Below, piece by piece: positions 46,518 through 55,581 of a stretch of 64,000 nucleotides of DNA (position 1 is the first letter of the stretch; each line of letters opens with the position of its first letter). Origin of the DNA: Bacillota bacterium (lineage in GTDB: Bacteria > Bacillota_I > Bacilli_A > RFN20 > CAG-288). The stretch spans positions 67,920 through 131,919 of the forward strand of contig JAEWSJ010000009.1 in assembly GCA_023398335.1 (NCBI GenBank), read 5' to 3'. Under the pieces are notes generated by a model. The model was not told where the DNA came from. It searched no databases and saw nothing but the letters and a program-made list of their open reading frames with translations. The translations under genes were made by a program, and so were the position numbers.

Positions 46518-46550
46518 AAAAAAACTTGCAAGTACACAATCTTGCAAGTT
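46518..46550 (-). terminator. Intrinsic terminator for the minus-strand membrane protein gene
   Basis: AACTTGCAAG / CTTGCAAGTT (ten base pairs, eight-base loop), with seven Ts after it on the minus strand. Each arm contains the self-complementary CTTGCAAG, so the arms also form a direct repeat. It stands back to back with the rpsD terminator. Confidence 0.82.
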
Positions 46551-47298
46551 ATTTTTTAGTTTTTAAATCTTTTATCAATAATTCGTATTGTTCCGCAGAT
46601 ATTTTGTGTTCTTGAAATAGTCTTTCATATTCTGTTAATTTATCTACATTGCCAGTGCTTTCTGTTTGAGCATTGACGACTTCCCTTGTTGGAGAATAAA
46701 TCCCCATATCAGTAATATTTAAGTTTTTCTTCTTTTTATTATTCATAGCCTTTTTAACAAGTTCTGTCTTAGATATCATTGTTGTATAATCCAAATTTTT
46801 TTCTTGCCACATTTGCTCAGCCATAACATTACTTGAAACTAATTGAGCAACATTTTGAGAAGTTCTAACTCCTGGTTTTGCAATTCGATAATACGTAAGT
46901 TTTTGCGCATCTAGTTCACTTACTGGATAGAGTTTATGTTTTTTGATTTTTTTCTTCAATAAATAATTATCAATTGTGACCGATAAAAACACATGAATTA
47001 AAAATATCGCAAAAATACCAATATATATCGGATATTCGTTAAAGCCACTTCTGAAATAGAATAAAATATTATGCACTATTGTTTGAGCATTTGTATCCAT
47101 TGGTATTTTATATAGCAGTTCTTGAATAGCTTCCATTCCTGGAATTGGTAAACAATAATAGTAAATAACAAGTAGAAACAAACTGTAATACTGAAGTCTA
47201 ACTAATAGATAAAGTGGACCAAAAAAGAAATACAAAAAAGAAAAACCAACTCTTTTACTTTTCTTGTTTAATGCAATATCCTGTAGATCAACTTTCAT
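46549..47298 (-). CDS. Hypothetical membrane protein with SHOCT-like C-terminus
   Basis: I do not recognise this protein. I start it at 47298 (249 residues) because AAGGAC precedes that ATG and the first 33 residues of the longer frame look untranslated. After a basic N-terminus there is a long hydrophobic stretch (about 18-52) that may cross the membrane twice, a loop with NAQTIVHN, and another helix (about 88-108). The rest is charged and cytoplasmic-looking. The last 25 residues (LTEYERLFQEHKISAEQYEL) resemble SHOCT motifs, short C-terminal modules found on many membrane proteins. It follows the glucan operon but is separated by its terminator. Confidence 0.65.
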   Translation of the reverse strand: MKVDLQDIALNKKSKRVGFSFLYFFFGPLYLLVRLQYYSLFLLVIYYYCLPIPGMEAIQELLYKIPMDTNAQTIVHNILFYFRSGFNEYPIYIGIFAIFLIHVFLSVTIDNYLLKKKIKKHKLYPVSELDAQKLTYYRIAKPGVRTSQNVAQLVSSNVMAEQMWQEKNLDYTTMISKTELVKKAMNNKKKKNLNITDMGIYSPTREVVNAQTESTGNVDKLTEYERLFQEHKISAEQYELLIKDLKTKK

Positions 47299-47367
47299 TT
47301 GTATGTCCTTTTTTCTTGTTAATAATGTTATATCATATTTCTTTATATAATTTAACATATAAAGATA

Positions 47368-47406
47368 CAAAAAGCATACTTTTGTATTATCTAACAAAAG
47401 TATGCT
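47368..47406 (-). terminator. Strong terminator at the end of the glucan operon
   Basis: A perfect 13-base-pair stem (AGCATACTTTTGT / ACAAAAGTATGCT, eight-base loop) with a T-run on the minus-strand side, 16 bases after the BspA-like gene. Confidence 0.9.
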
Positions 47407-47421
47407 AATAAATTAACCAAA

Positions 47422-49524
47422 TTAACGTGTCTTTACAATAATAATTTCGTATGGAATTGTAAATGGATTACCGAATTCATCTTCCTGTAGGTAATCAACA
47501 TTCCAGTCTTTGGATAACTCAATCCATTTTTGATCATCTCTAATGTTAGTAACATCAAAGACACCGTCGAGGTAATAATCTAAAACTTCAATATCAATTT
47601 TCTTTACGCCTGAGTTAGAAAATACACATCCCTTAACTGAACGAATAGATTTAGGTAAAACAAATTTTTCATTTAAACTTGTGCATCCTTCGAAACAGAA
47701 TGAGCCAATATTATTTACACCTAGGTATGATACCTTTGTAGTATCTTTAGTATCAATAATAGTATCGAATATTACTGATTCTAATCCGGTACATCCTTGG
47801 AATGCACGAGAACCGATAGATTTGATATTAATTGTGAAATCAACATCTTTAATTCCCTTACAACCATAAAACGCTTGAATTCCGATTTCAGTAATTGATA
47901 AAGAAAAAGTTACTTCAACTAAACTAGTCATGTTGTAAAACATCTTGCTAGTTACGACAGTCGGACCATTCTTAAAATTATAAGATTTTATTTCTGGAAC
48001 ATTATCCCCAAATATATCAGTTAAATCATCACCATAAGGCAAAGCTAATTTAACCGCATTTGAACATAATTTAAAGGCATTTTTAGATATTTCAGTATTA
48101 TCACCTAATTCAATCTCAGTAATATGTGAGCATCCACTAAAAGCGTTTTCACCAATAAAGACTGAAGTAGGAAGGTTAACGTAAGAAATGTTACATCCAG
48201 CAAAGGCTTCAGAACCAACATACTTAACAGTATTCGGTATACTTATGGTATAACTATAACCACTAAAGCATTTATCTCCAACCCCATATACAGAATATGG
48301 AATTTGATAATCAGCAGGTATTTTACCTTTAAACCCAGCTAGGAATTTACCTAGAATTACTTTGCCATCTGCTAAGGAAGAATACCATGGGCAAGTTAAA
48401 CTTGATAAGCTTAATTTAGAGATATATTGAAGAGAGGAATAATTCTTTAACTCATTTAATTTTGTTAAATCTGCTAAATTATCACTGCCAATGTATTCAA
48501 CTTCATTAATATCTAAAGAAGTAACATTAATAGCAGCGCTAATAGCTGAATCAATTACAACTTTATCTTTGTTTCCAAATACTTTAAGTTTTGTTAATTT
48601 ATCTAAACCATCAGTATCACTAAATAATTCGAATAACAATTTATTACCGTCGTAGGCAAAAGTCTCAACATTTTTGGTTTCTTTAAATACATCTACTCCA
48701 TATTCAATGTTAGTGCCATTAAATACACAAGATTTAAGAGCAGAACAATTTGCGAAAGCTCTATTGCCTATTCTATTAAGGGTAGAAGGAATATCTACAT
48801 TTGTAATTGATGTATTTTCAAATGCGGAAGCACCAATTCCTTCTAATGTTGAAGGAAAAGTAATCGATTTTAGATTAGTATCTTTAAACGCATTTGCAGC
48901 AATATACTTAATATTGGAAGGAACAACATATGAAGATACATCACCAATATAATCATATAACGTATCTCCGAAAATTATTGCACCAGTTTTATTAGTAATG
49001 TAGGAAGAATAAAATGGTGTTGAATCAAATGCTCCATCTCCAACGTATTTAAGATTTGTTAAACTATCAAGATTAATTTCATTTAATGAAGTGTCTCCAC
49101 TAAAAGCATAGGCTCCAATAGAATTGATATATTTTCCTAAATTTACTGAAGTTATATCTTTATTATTTTTCATGAATTCATCGCCTAAAGCGACAATCTT
49201 ATAGCCACCATCAGTCTCAGCAACATCAGTTCGAATAGCATCTTCAATTGTAACTTTGTTATTTTCAACAAATCCTTTAATATCACCTAAAGAAGAAGTG
49301 TAAATAAACGAATCTAAGTTAATCGTATCATCATAAGACTTTGGATCTTCATCACCTAGACTGGCTAGTTTTTCATCTTTTCCCGCATTTTGTGAGAATT
49401 TAAATCTACTTAAAAACTTAGTTTTTTGCAACGGATTAACAAAAACTGACTCTTCTTCACATGAAGTTATCGATAATATTGATGCGGCGAGAAGAAGCAA
49501 TCCGATATACTTGTATTTTTTCAT
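47422..49524 (-). CDS. BspA-type leucine-rich-repeat surface lipoprotein
   Basis: I start this at 49524 (700 residues): GAGGAGGAGGA sits just before it, while the ATG six codons earlier is part of that site. The signal MKKYKYIGLLLL leads to lipobox ITSC with lipidated C22. From about residue 120 there are many LRR_5 (BspA-type) repeats with the pattern IGxxAFxxCxxLxxVxIPxSV, for example IGNRAFANCSALKSCVF. Such proteins bind host surfaces or other cells. It is the last gene of the alpha-glucan operon, overlapping the ATPase stop in the same TAATG, so it may instead help to bind starch particles; this is inference. Confidence 0.87.
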   Translation of the reverse strand: MKKYKYIGLLLLAASILSITSCEEESVFVNPLQKTKFLSRFKFSQNAGKDEKLASLGDEDPKSYDDTINLDSFIYTSSLGDIKGFVENNKVTIEDAIRTDVAETDGGYKIVALGDEFMKNNKDITSVNLGKYINSIGAYAFSGDTSLNEINLDSLTNLKYVGDGAFDSTPFYSSYITNKTGAIIFGDTLYDYIGDVSSYVVPSNIKYIAANAFKDTNLKSITFPSTLEGIGASAFENTSITNVDIPSTLNRIGNRAFANCSALKSCVFNGTNIEYGVDVFKETKNVETFAYDGNKLLFELFSDTDGLDKLTKLKVFGNKDKVVIDSAISAAINVTSLDINEVEYIGSDNLADLTKLNELKNYSSLQYISKLSLSSLTCPWYSSLADGKVILGKFLAGFKGKIPADYQIPYSVYGVGDKCFSGYSYTISIPNTVKYVGSEAFAGCNISYVNLPTSVFIGENAFSGCSHITEIELGDNTEISKNAFKLCSNAVKLALPYGDDLTDIFGDNVPEIKSYNFKNGPTVVTSKMFYNMTSLVEVTFSLSITEIGIQAFYGCKGIKDVDFTINIKSIGSRAFQGCTGLESVIFDTIIDTKDTTKVSYLGVNNIGSFCFEGCTSLNEKFVLPKSIRSVKGCVFSNSGVKKIDIEVLDYYLDGVFDVTNIRDDQKWIELSKDWNVDYLQEDEFGNPFTIPYEIIIVKTR

Positions 49525-49541
49525 CTTAATCCTCCTCCTCA

Positions 49542-51434
49542 TTAAATAATCTTTACATCAGTATTTAATGTATATACTTCAAGTGGTTTCTCTTCATTAA
49601 ACGAAAGGTATATTTTACTGTCATCTTTAACATCTAAATTTGAAATGTCAATATCGCAAGTTTTAGAGTTAATCAAGCACTTTAAATATTTTTTATCTCC
49701 ATAATTTAATATTTCAACTTTTTCGTAGTCGATATTATTAGCACTTTGCTCAAGAGAAGCTTTTGGTGTAAAGCGAATACGATATTCGCATTGTAAAACT
49801 CTTCTACCTTCGACATTTGAAAAACGACGGATAAATTCATCATTTAGTCTATATTTTGCGTTAGCAACAACTCCACAGAATCTGATTACACGTTTGCCAT
49901 TTTCATCTTTTTCTCTGGCTTTTTCAAAATGACCAACAGATTCAACAATATGGGATACTGGCTTAATATTTGAATCATCATCGATGATGATGTCTTCATA
50001 AGAGACATCAAAATTGAAACTATTCCCAACCTTTACTTCCTTATTGCTAGTAGCGAATAAATATTCGTTATTTATTTCATCAAACAAAGTAACTAAATAC
50101 TTATTTTCTTCCATAAATTCACAGTTAAATACTGGTAAAGAGAATGTTTTTCCTTCGTGAATAGAAATATTTGGGATTTTTACAATTCTCTTTTTATTTG
50201 GAAGTGTTTTAAAAGCATCGAATATATTAACTTCTTTGTTAAATAAAGTAATGGTCTTTTCATCTTTTTGCATTGAAATAACCGAATATGTTGGATAATA
50301 TGGCATGATTGATTGCTCATTATCATTGTCGAATAATTGTAAGAATTCATTTTTAAATAACGCGTGTAATTTATCGCCAATTTCATACTTTACATTAGCA
50401 CCAACTTTAATAATAATAGGAGATTTTGAAATAGACTCATCAGTTAAAACATTATTTCCTAAATCACAATATAAGAGAGTTTCATTACCTAATTTTTCAA
50501 TAGATGAAACAACAACATCTAATGTAGCTTTAGTTTTCTTCTCCGAAATAACAATGTGATCTGGTCTAATACCTAATGTAATAGTTTTATCCCCACCAAA
50601 ATAATTGACATCACATTTGACAAAATATTTATTCTCAACACTCATGGTTTGACTATCTTCAAAAGCAATATTAATTAAATCTTTTTGTCTTTTTAAATTT
50701 ACATTGAAGAAATTCATTTGTGGAGTACCAATAAATCCTGCAACAAACTTATTTATCGGGTGATTATATAAATTAATAGGAGTATCTATTTGTTGAACAT
50801 AACCTAGTTTCATAACAACAATACGTGTGCCCATGGTCATAGCTTCAACCTGATCGTGAGTAACATAAATAAATGTTGTTGCTAACTTCTTATGAAGTCT
50901 AGAAATTTCCGCTCTCATTTGAGCTCTTAATTTTGCATCTAGATTAGATAAAGGTTCATCAAGTAAAAATACTTTAGGATTACGGACGATAGCACGTCCT
51001 AAAGAAACTCTTTGTCTTTGACCACCGGACATTTCCTTTGGCTTTTTTTGTAAATAATCTTCAATTCCAAGTATTCTTGCAGCTTCAAGAACTCGTTTAT
51101 TGATTTCGTCTTTTGGCATATGTTGATTTTTCAATGAAAAAGCCATGTTTTCATAAACACTCATATGAGGATATAATGCGTAGTTTTGGAAAACCATTGC
51201 AATATCCCTTTCTTTTGGTTGAACATCATTGACAAGATTATCACCTATGTATAAATCACCAGTAGTTATTTCTTCAAGGCCAGCAATCATACGTAAAGTG
51301 GTTGATTTACCACAACCAGATGGGCCAACAAAAACAATGAATTCTTTATCTTTAATATTGATATTAAAATCATTGACCGCCTTTGTTCCATTTGGATAAA
51401 CCTTGAATACGTGATTTAATACTACATTAGCCAT
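49542..51434 (-). CDS. Sugar ABC transporter ATPase (MsmX/UgpC/MalK type) with long C-terminal extension
   Basis: This ATPase energises import of oligosaccharides. Walker A GPSGCGKST is at 37-45, the signature MSGGQRQR at 135-142, Walker B VFLLDEP at 155-161 and switch H193. The regulatory TOBE-type domain runs to about 370, where relatives end. This protein goes on to 630 residues. The extra 260 residues look soluble, mixed strand and helix, with no motif I recognise; parts may repeat the TOBE fold. The frame is open throughout and no stop or shift is seen. It lies between the surface amylase and BspA-like genes. Confidence 0.88.
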   Translation of the reverse strand: MANVVLNHVFKVYPNGTKAVNDFNINIKDKEFIVFVGPSGCGKSTTLRMIAGLEEITTGDLYIGDNLVNDVQPKERDIAMVFQNYALYPHMSVYENMAFSLKNQHMPKDEINKRVLEAARILGIEDYLQKKPKEMSGGQRQRVSLGRAIVRNPKVFLLDEPLSNLDAKLRAQMRAEISRLHKKLATTFIYVTHDQVEAMTMGTRIVVMKLGYVQQIDTPINLYNHPINKFVAGFIGTPQMNFFNVNLKRQKDLINIAFEDSQTMSVENKYFVKCDVNYFGGDKTITLGIRPDHIVISEKKTKATLDVVVSSIEKLGNETLLYCDLGNNVLTDESISKSPIIIKVGANVKYEIGDKLHALFKNEFLQLFDNDNEQSIMPYYPTYSVISMQKDEKTITLFNKEVNIFDAFKTLPNKKRIVKIPNISIHEGKTFSLPVFNCEFMEENKYLVTLFDEINNEYLFATSNKEVKVGNSFNFDVSYEDIIIDDDSNIKPVSHIVESVGHFEKAREKDENGKRVIRFCGVVANAKYRLNDEFIRRFSNVEGRRVLQCEYRIRFTPKASLEQSANNIDYEKVEILNYGDKKYLKCLINSKTCDIDISNLDVKDDSKIYLSFNEEKPLEVYTLNTDVKII

Positions 51435-51451
51435 TTTACTAATCCTCCATT

Positions 51452-53155
51452 TTATCTTTCATTAATAATAGTAATTGACATCGATGGAATAGATATAACT
51501 CCATCTTTTACTTCAGAATATTCACCATTTGATGATAAACAATTCTCTATTTTTCCGTTAATCTCTAATTCGTTATAACTAGAATCTTTTAAATCTATAC
51601 CATAATTTATTAGCAAATATTTTGATGACTTCTCGTATGTTTTCTTAATAAGAACTAAATTCTTATCTTTAATTTCTTTAACAATTGTTGAATTACCCCG
51701 CTGTATTTCCGGATGATAATCCTTTATCTTATATATAGATGCCATGTAATTAAACAGTGAATTCTTATCTTCAATCTGTTTATCTAACGGATCTAAATAT
51801 TGTATTGTTTTCTCGTTTAGCCCAGATTCAAGCGGTGAAGTATCGTAATTATCACCCCATCTAAATGGGCTTCGACATGGCATATCATCGCTATCAACTT
51901 TTGTCCCGGTTAAGCCTATTTCATCACCATAATAGTTGAAATAGTTTCCTTTTAACATGTTCATCAAACCATAGTAGAATTTAAGTTCATTTAGATAGCA
52001 CTTTGATTTGAGAATGAATTGATTATTAGCTCGTCCGATATCGTGATTCGAAGCGAAGTTGGCGTCTATGTGAGTACTATTTATCTCACTTTCCTTGCCT
52101 TCATACTCGAAGAACGTTTTTAACGTGCTTAATGACATATTGTCATTTCTTAACGAATTAAAGAAGATGTTGTTTGATGAAGCGTAATTCATATATGAAT
52201 AGTCGAAGTTGAAATATGAATCAATATTGGTATTTTGCATATATGAACTTGCTCCTGAAATAGACCAAGGTCCTTCAGCAATTATATAAGCATCACTCTT
52301 AATTTTCTTAACTTCAGAATTGATGAAATTAATATATTCATAATTCTTATTTAGACTAATATTTACTTCACCGTAGTATGACTGAACAGCATCGAGTCTA
52401 AATCCATCAACCCCACGATCAAGCCAAAATTTTATATAAGATGAATGAAGATTACGAACTGCAGGTGAATCAAGATTCCAATCAGGCATCGTTGAATCAA
52501 ATCCTTCGTATTTCCATTCACTATTTAATAAGAAAGTCCGATTTGAATAGTCATTAAAACCTTTATTAGAGCGGATAAATCTAAAATAATCAACTTCAGG
52601 ACAAGAAGTAACACATTCAGAAGTTGGTCTACCTGACTCATCACCAACATCATCTATTACCGCTCTTCTTGCTTTAATAAATAAAGGATTTAAATTTGAG
52701 GAATGATTTAAAACTAAATCCATAATTACTTTTATTCCACGCTCATGACACGCTTTAATTAAAGTGTCAAAAGTTTCTAATGTTCCAAACTGCGGATCAG
52801 TCGAAGTATAATTTTCGATATCGTATTTATGATATGAAGTTCCTTTATTAATAGGTGAAAGGAAGATTCCATTAACGCCAAGTGAACCTTTAGCGTGTGG
52901 TTTATCTTTCATTCGAAGATAATCAATTTTATCGATGATTCCCTTCAAATCACCTATTCCATCGTTATTTGAATCAGCGTATGTCGGAACAAAAATATGA
53001 TAGTAATTACGATAATTATCGGAATCTATATAATTACCGATTCTATTTTCATTTTCATATGAAGGGCGAGACGAATCTTGTTCTTCTCCACACGAAATAA
53101 GCGTGCTTGAAGCAACGATGGTGATGATTAAGACAAGATTCATTCTTTTATTCAT
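51452..53155 (-). CDS. GH13 alpha-amylase-family surface lipoprotein
   Basis: This 567-residue glycoside hydrolase starts at 53155 behind AAGGAG. The signal ends in lipobox LISC with lipidated C22, so the enzyme is anchored outside the membrane. GH13 motifs are complete: DLVLNHSS at 146-153, GFRLDAV with nucleophile D255, IIAEGPW with acid/base E294, and NHD with D372. A short calcium-type loop DSNNDGIGDL lies at 61-70. It should cut starch- or maltodextrin-like chains at the cell surface and feed the binding protein encoded upstream. Exact bond specificity cannot be told. Confidence 0.9.
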   Translation of the reverse strand: MNKRMNLVLIITIVASSTLISCGEEQDSSRPSYENENRIGNYIDSDNYRNYYHIFVPTYADSNNDGIGDLKGIIDKIDYLRMKDKPHAKGSLGVNGIFLSPINKGTSYHKYDIENYTSTDPQFGTLETFDTLIKACHERGIKVIMDLVLNHSSNLNPLFIKARRAVIDDVGDESGRPTSECVTSCPEVDYFRFIRSNKGFNDYSNRTFLLNSEWKYEGFDSTMPDWNLDSPAVRNLHSSYIKFWLDRGVDGFRLDAVQSYYGEVNISLNKNYEYINFINSEVKKIKSDAYIIAEGPWSISGASSYMQNTNIDSYFNFDYSYMNYASSNNIFFNSLRNDNMSLSTLKTFFEYEGKESEINSTHIDANFASNHDIGRANNQFILKSKCYLNELKFYYGLMNMLKGNYFNYYGDEIGLTGTKVDSDDMPCRSPFRWGDNYDTSPLESGLNEKTIQYLDPLDKQIEDKNSLFNYMASIYKIKDYHPEIQRGNSTIVKEIKDKNLVLIKKTYEKSSKYLLINYGIDLKDSSYNELEINGKIENCLSSNGEYSEVKDGVISIPSMSITIINER

Positions 53156-53156
53156 A

Positions 53157-54671
53157 TTACTCCTTAATAATAACTCCACTATGGGAAGAAAGACTAATAG
53201 ATGAGCCGTTTATTACATAATCACCTATTTGATAAACAACTTCTGCATTAGAATCAATCTTATATGATTGAGCAGAATCAAACAAATTAATAAGTATGGT
53301 GAATTTACCTCTTTTATAACCAAATTTATAAGCGATAAATTCAAATTTGTTGGAAGTAAAGTCAGAATTTTTTTCTCTTATTGAAATCAAATCTTTAACT
53401 AAATTAAGAATTGAATCTTTATTTTCAATCGCGTCTTCCGCACATAAATCTTCTTTGATTTGTGTCAAGAAAATTGAATCGGAAGAAGAAAACCCATAAT
53501 TTTTATTATGATCAAATTTCATTGGTAGTCTTGAACCAGTACGTTGATAACCACCTTCAACGGAAACCTGAGCATCTAAAGTATGAGCACCTAATTCGTC
53601 GCCATAATAAATATATGGAACACCAGGTATTGTTAATAAAAATAAATATGCTAATTTCAAACTGTTTCCAGTTAAGAATGAAGCGATTCTTCTTGTATCA
53701 TGATTTCCAGAAATAAATGATAGGTATTTTTTATTATCATTTGCAGCTTGAATTCGTAGACTTAAATCAGCGATAAACTTCTTGTATAATTCTTCATTAA
53801 ACGCTACTAATAACGGCTTCTCACCATTTTTATTTTGTCTAAATAAATAATGAGAACAATTATTATCATGATCGAGAATAAAGTCTGAAGTAAATCCAGC
53901 TTTTAAAGCTTGAGAAGGATTGGACCATTCTGATGTCATAAAGAAGTCTTTATAACCCTCTTCTTTAAGTTCATCAAGAATGATATTCCATGTTTTAATT
54001 GTCATAGTTTTATCATCATCATTTTTTACTAATGAATCCGCCATATCAACTCTAAATCCATCAATTCCTAGATTCAAATAGAACTTCATTATCTTCTTTA
54101 AATAATCTCGACCTTTTTTCGCAGAGGAAGAATAAATATCTTTTTGCCATGTTGGATAATCAATAATATTGAATCCATAATTAATCGCTGGTTGATGTTC
54201 AAAGAAATTAACCATAAAGCAACCAAATCGATCATAAACTCCTGATATTAATCGATATTTTCCATTGCAATTATCCCAGACATTATCATTCCATATAAAT
54301 AAATCACTGCATTCATTCTCATATGGTAAGGCTGATTTTAAAAAGTCTTTGTTCTCACAAGACATGTGTCCAGGAATCAAATCAAGAAATAATCTCATGT
54401 TCTTTTTATGCATAACAGAAATTAATTCTTTTAAATCATCCAAGGAACCATATCGAGGTGAAATAGCAAATGGATCTCTTACATCGTATCCACCATCTTT
54501 AAATGGAGAATCATAGATAGGATTTAACCATATAGCGTTAAAACCGATACTTTTAACATAATCTATCTTGGAAATAATTCCTTGAAGATCACCATATCCA
54601 TCACCATTTGAATCTTTAAATGAATTAGGGTAAATCTCATAGAATACCAAATCTTTAAATTCAGGTAACAT
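53157..54671 (-). CDS. Intracellular GH13 alpha-glucosidase/amylase
   Basis: This 504-residue GH13 enzyme has no signal peptide, so it works in the cytoplasm on imported oligosaccharides. Motifs are DSNGDGYGDLQG (20-31), GFRVDMADS with nucleophile D209, TSEWS with acid/base E248, and SGNHDTRR with D325. The overall form is that of oligo-glucosidases and maltogenic enzymes. It begins one base after malG and its stop overlaps the ribosome-binding site of the surface amylase. The two GH13 genes are distant paralogs that divide the work inside and outside the cell. Confidence 0.9.
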   Translation of the reverse strand: MLPEFKDLVFYEIYPNSFKDSNGDGYGDLQGIISKIDYVKSIGFNAIWLNPIYDSPFKDGGYDVRDPFAISPRYGSLDDLKELISVMHKKNMRLFLDLIPGHMSCENKDFLKSALPYENECSDLFIWNDNVWDNCNGKYRLISGVYDRFGCFMVNFFEHQPAINYGFNIIDYPTWQKDIYSSSAKKGRDYLKKIMKFYLNLGIDGFRVDMADSLVKNDDDKTMTIKTWNIILDELKEEGYKDFFMTSEWSNPSQALKAGFTSDFILDHDNNCSHYLFRQNKNGEKPLLVAFNEELYKKFIADLSLRIQAANDNKKYLSFISGNHDTRRIASFLTGNSLKLAYLFLLTIPGVPYIYYGDELGAHTLDAQVSVEGGYQRTGSRLPMKFDHNKNYGFSSSDSIFLTQIKEDLCAEDAIENKDSILNLVKDLISIREKNSDFTSNKFEFIAYKFGYKRGKFTILINLFDSAQSYKIDSNAEVVYQIGDYVINGSSISLSSHSGVIIKE

Positions 54672-54672
54672 T

Positions 54673-55581
54673 TTATCCTTTTACCGATCCACCGGTAACT
54701 CCTTCAACGTAGTATTTTTGTGTTAGTAAAAACAAAATCATAATCGGTATAGATATAACTACAGCACCAGCGAAGAACATGGTGAAATTACTAACCATAC
54801 CTTCACGAGTACTGACCAATTTATACAAACCTAAAGCGACTGTATAATTCTCTGTCTTATCTCTTAAAATAACACTGGAGAAAATATAATCAACCCAAGG
54901 TCCCATAAATGAAGTTAACATTGTGTAAACAACAATTGGCTTTGATAATGGAAGAATGATTTTATAGAAAACTTTAAAATTATTTGCCCCATCGATACGT
55001 GCGGCTTCATCTAGCGATTTTGACACAGTATCAAAGAAACCTTTTGCAACATAGAATCCAGAACCAGATGCAGCGGAATAAACAAGTATTAATGAAATCA
55101 AAGTACCATCAAGTCCAATTGATTTTAAAATGTTATATACAGCAATCATCGACATAAATCCTGGGAACATACCAATAATTAAATTAATATTCATCAATCC
55201 TTTTCTAGACTTAAATCTTAATCTAGACATTGTATAAGCAACTGATAAAACGAAAATCGTGGAAATTAACATAACGCATAAAGCTACGATTAATGTGTTT
55301 CCAAACCATCCGCCAAATGGATATTTTTTAAAATCTGTAAAGATTAAGAATGGAGCTTCCTCATTGTTAATTAACTTACTAAAATAATCAAAAGTAAAGC
55401 CATTAGCAGGTACTAATGAAGATGAACTTCCCGGTTCATTTCTTAAGGAAGTATAAACAACAGCAATGATAGGTAATATCCAAAAAATACACATAATAAT
55501 TAATAATACATATATAAGTGCATTAATTATTTGGTTCTTTCTTTTCATTGAAACTGGTTTATGTATTTTTGTGGTTGTCAT
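54673..55581 (-). CDS. malG: Maltose/maltodextrin-type ABC permease MalG
   Basis: This 302-residue inner component has six predicted helices and the EAA loop EAARIDGANNFKVFYKIILP (about 195-214), which docks on the ATPase. N-terminal residues are basic and cytoplasmic. It overlaps malF in a TAATG. Family and partner order (malE-malF-malG) support maltodextrin-type import; other alpha-glucosides are possible. Confidence 0.91.
   Translation of the reverse strand: MTTTKIHKPVSMKRKNQIINALIYVLLIIMCIFWILPIIAVVYTSLRNEPGSSSSLVPANGFTFDYFSKLINNEEAPFLIFTDFKKYPFGGWFGNTLIVALCVMLISTIFVLSVAYTMSRLRFKSRKGLMNINLIIGMFPGFMSMIAVYNILKSIGLDGTLISLILVYSAASGSGFYVAKGFFDTVSKSLDEAARIDGANNFKVFYKIILPLSKPIVVYTMLTSFMGPWVDYIFSSVILRDKTENYTVALGLYKLVSTREGMVSNFTMFFAGAVVISIPIMILFLLTQKYYVEGVTGGSVKG

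Noticed and set aside
46523..46550. CTTGCAAG repeats as a possible mobile-element or CRISPR remnant
   Set aside because: Only two copies exist, arranged as the two arms of one terminator hairpin.
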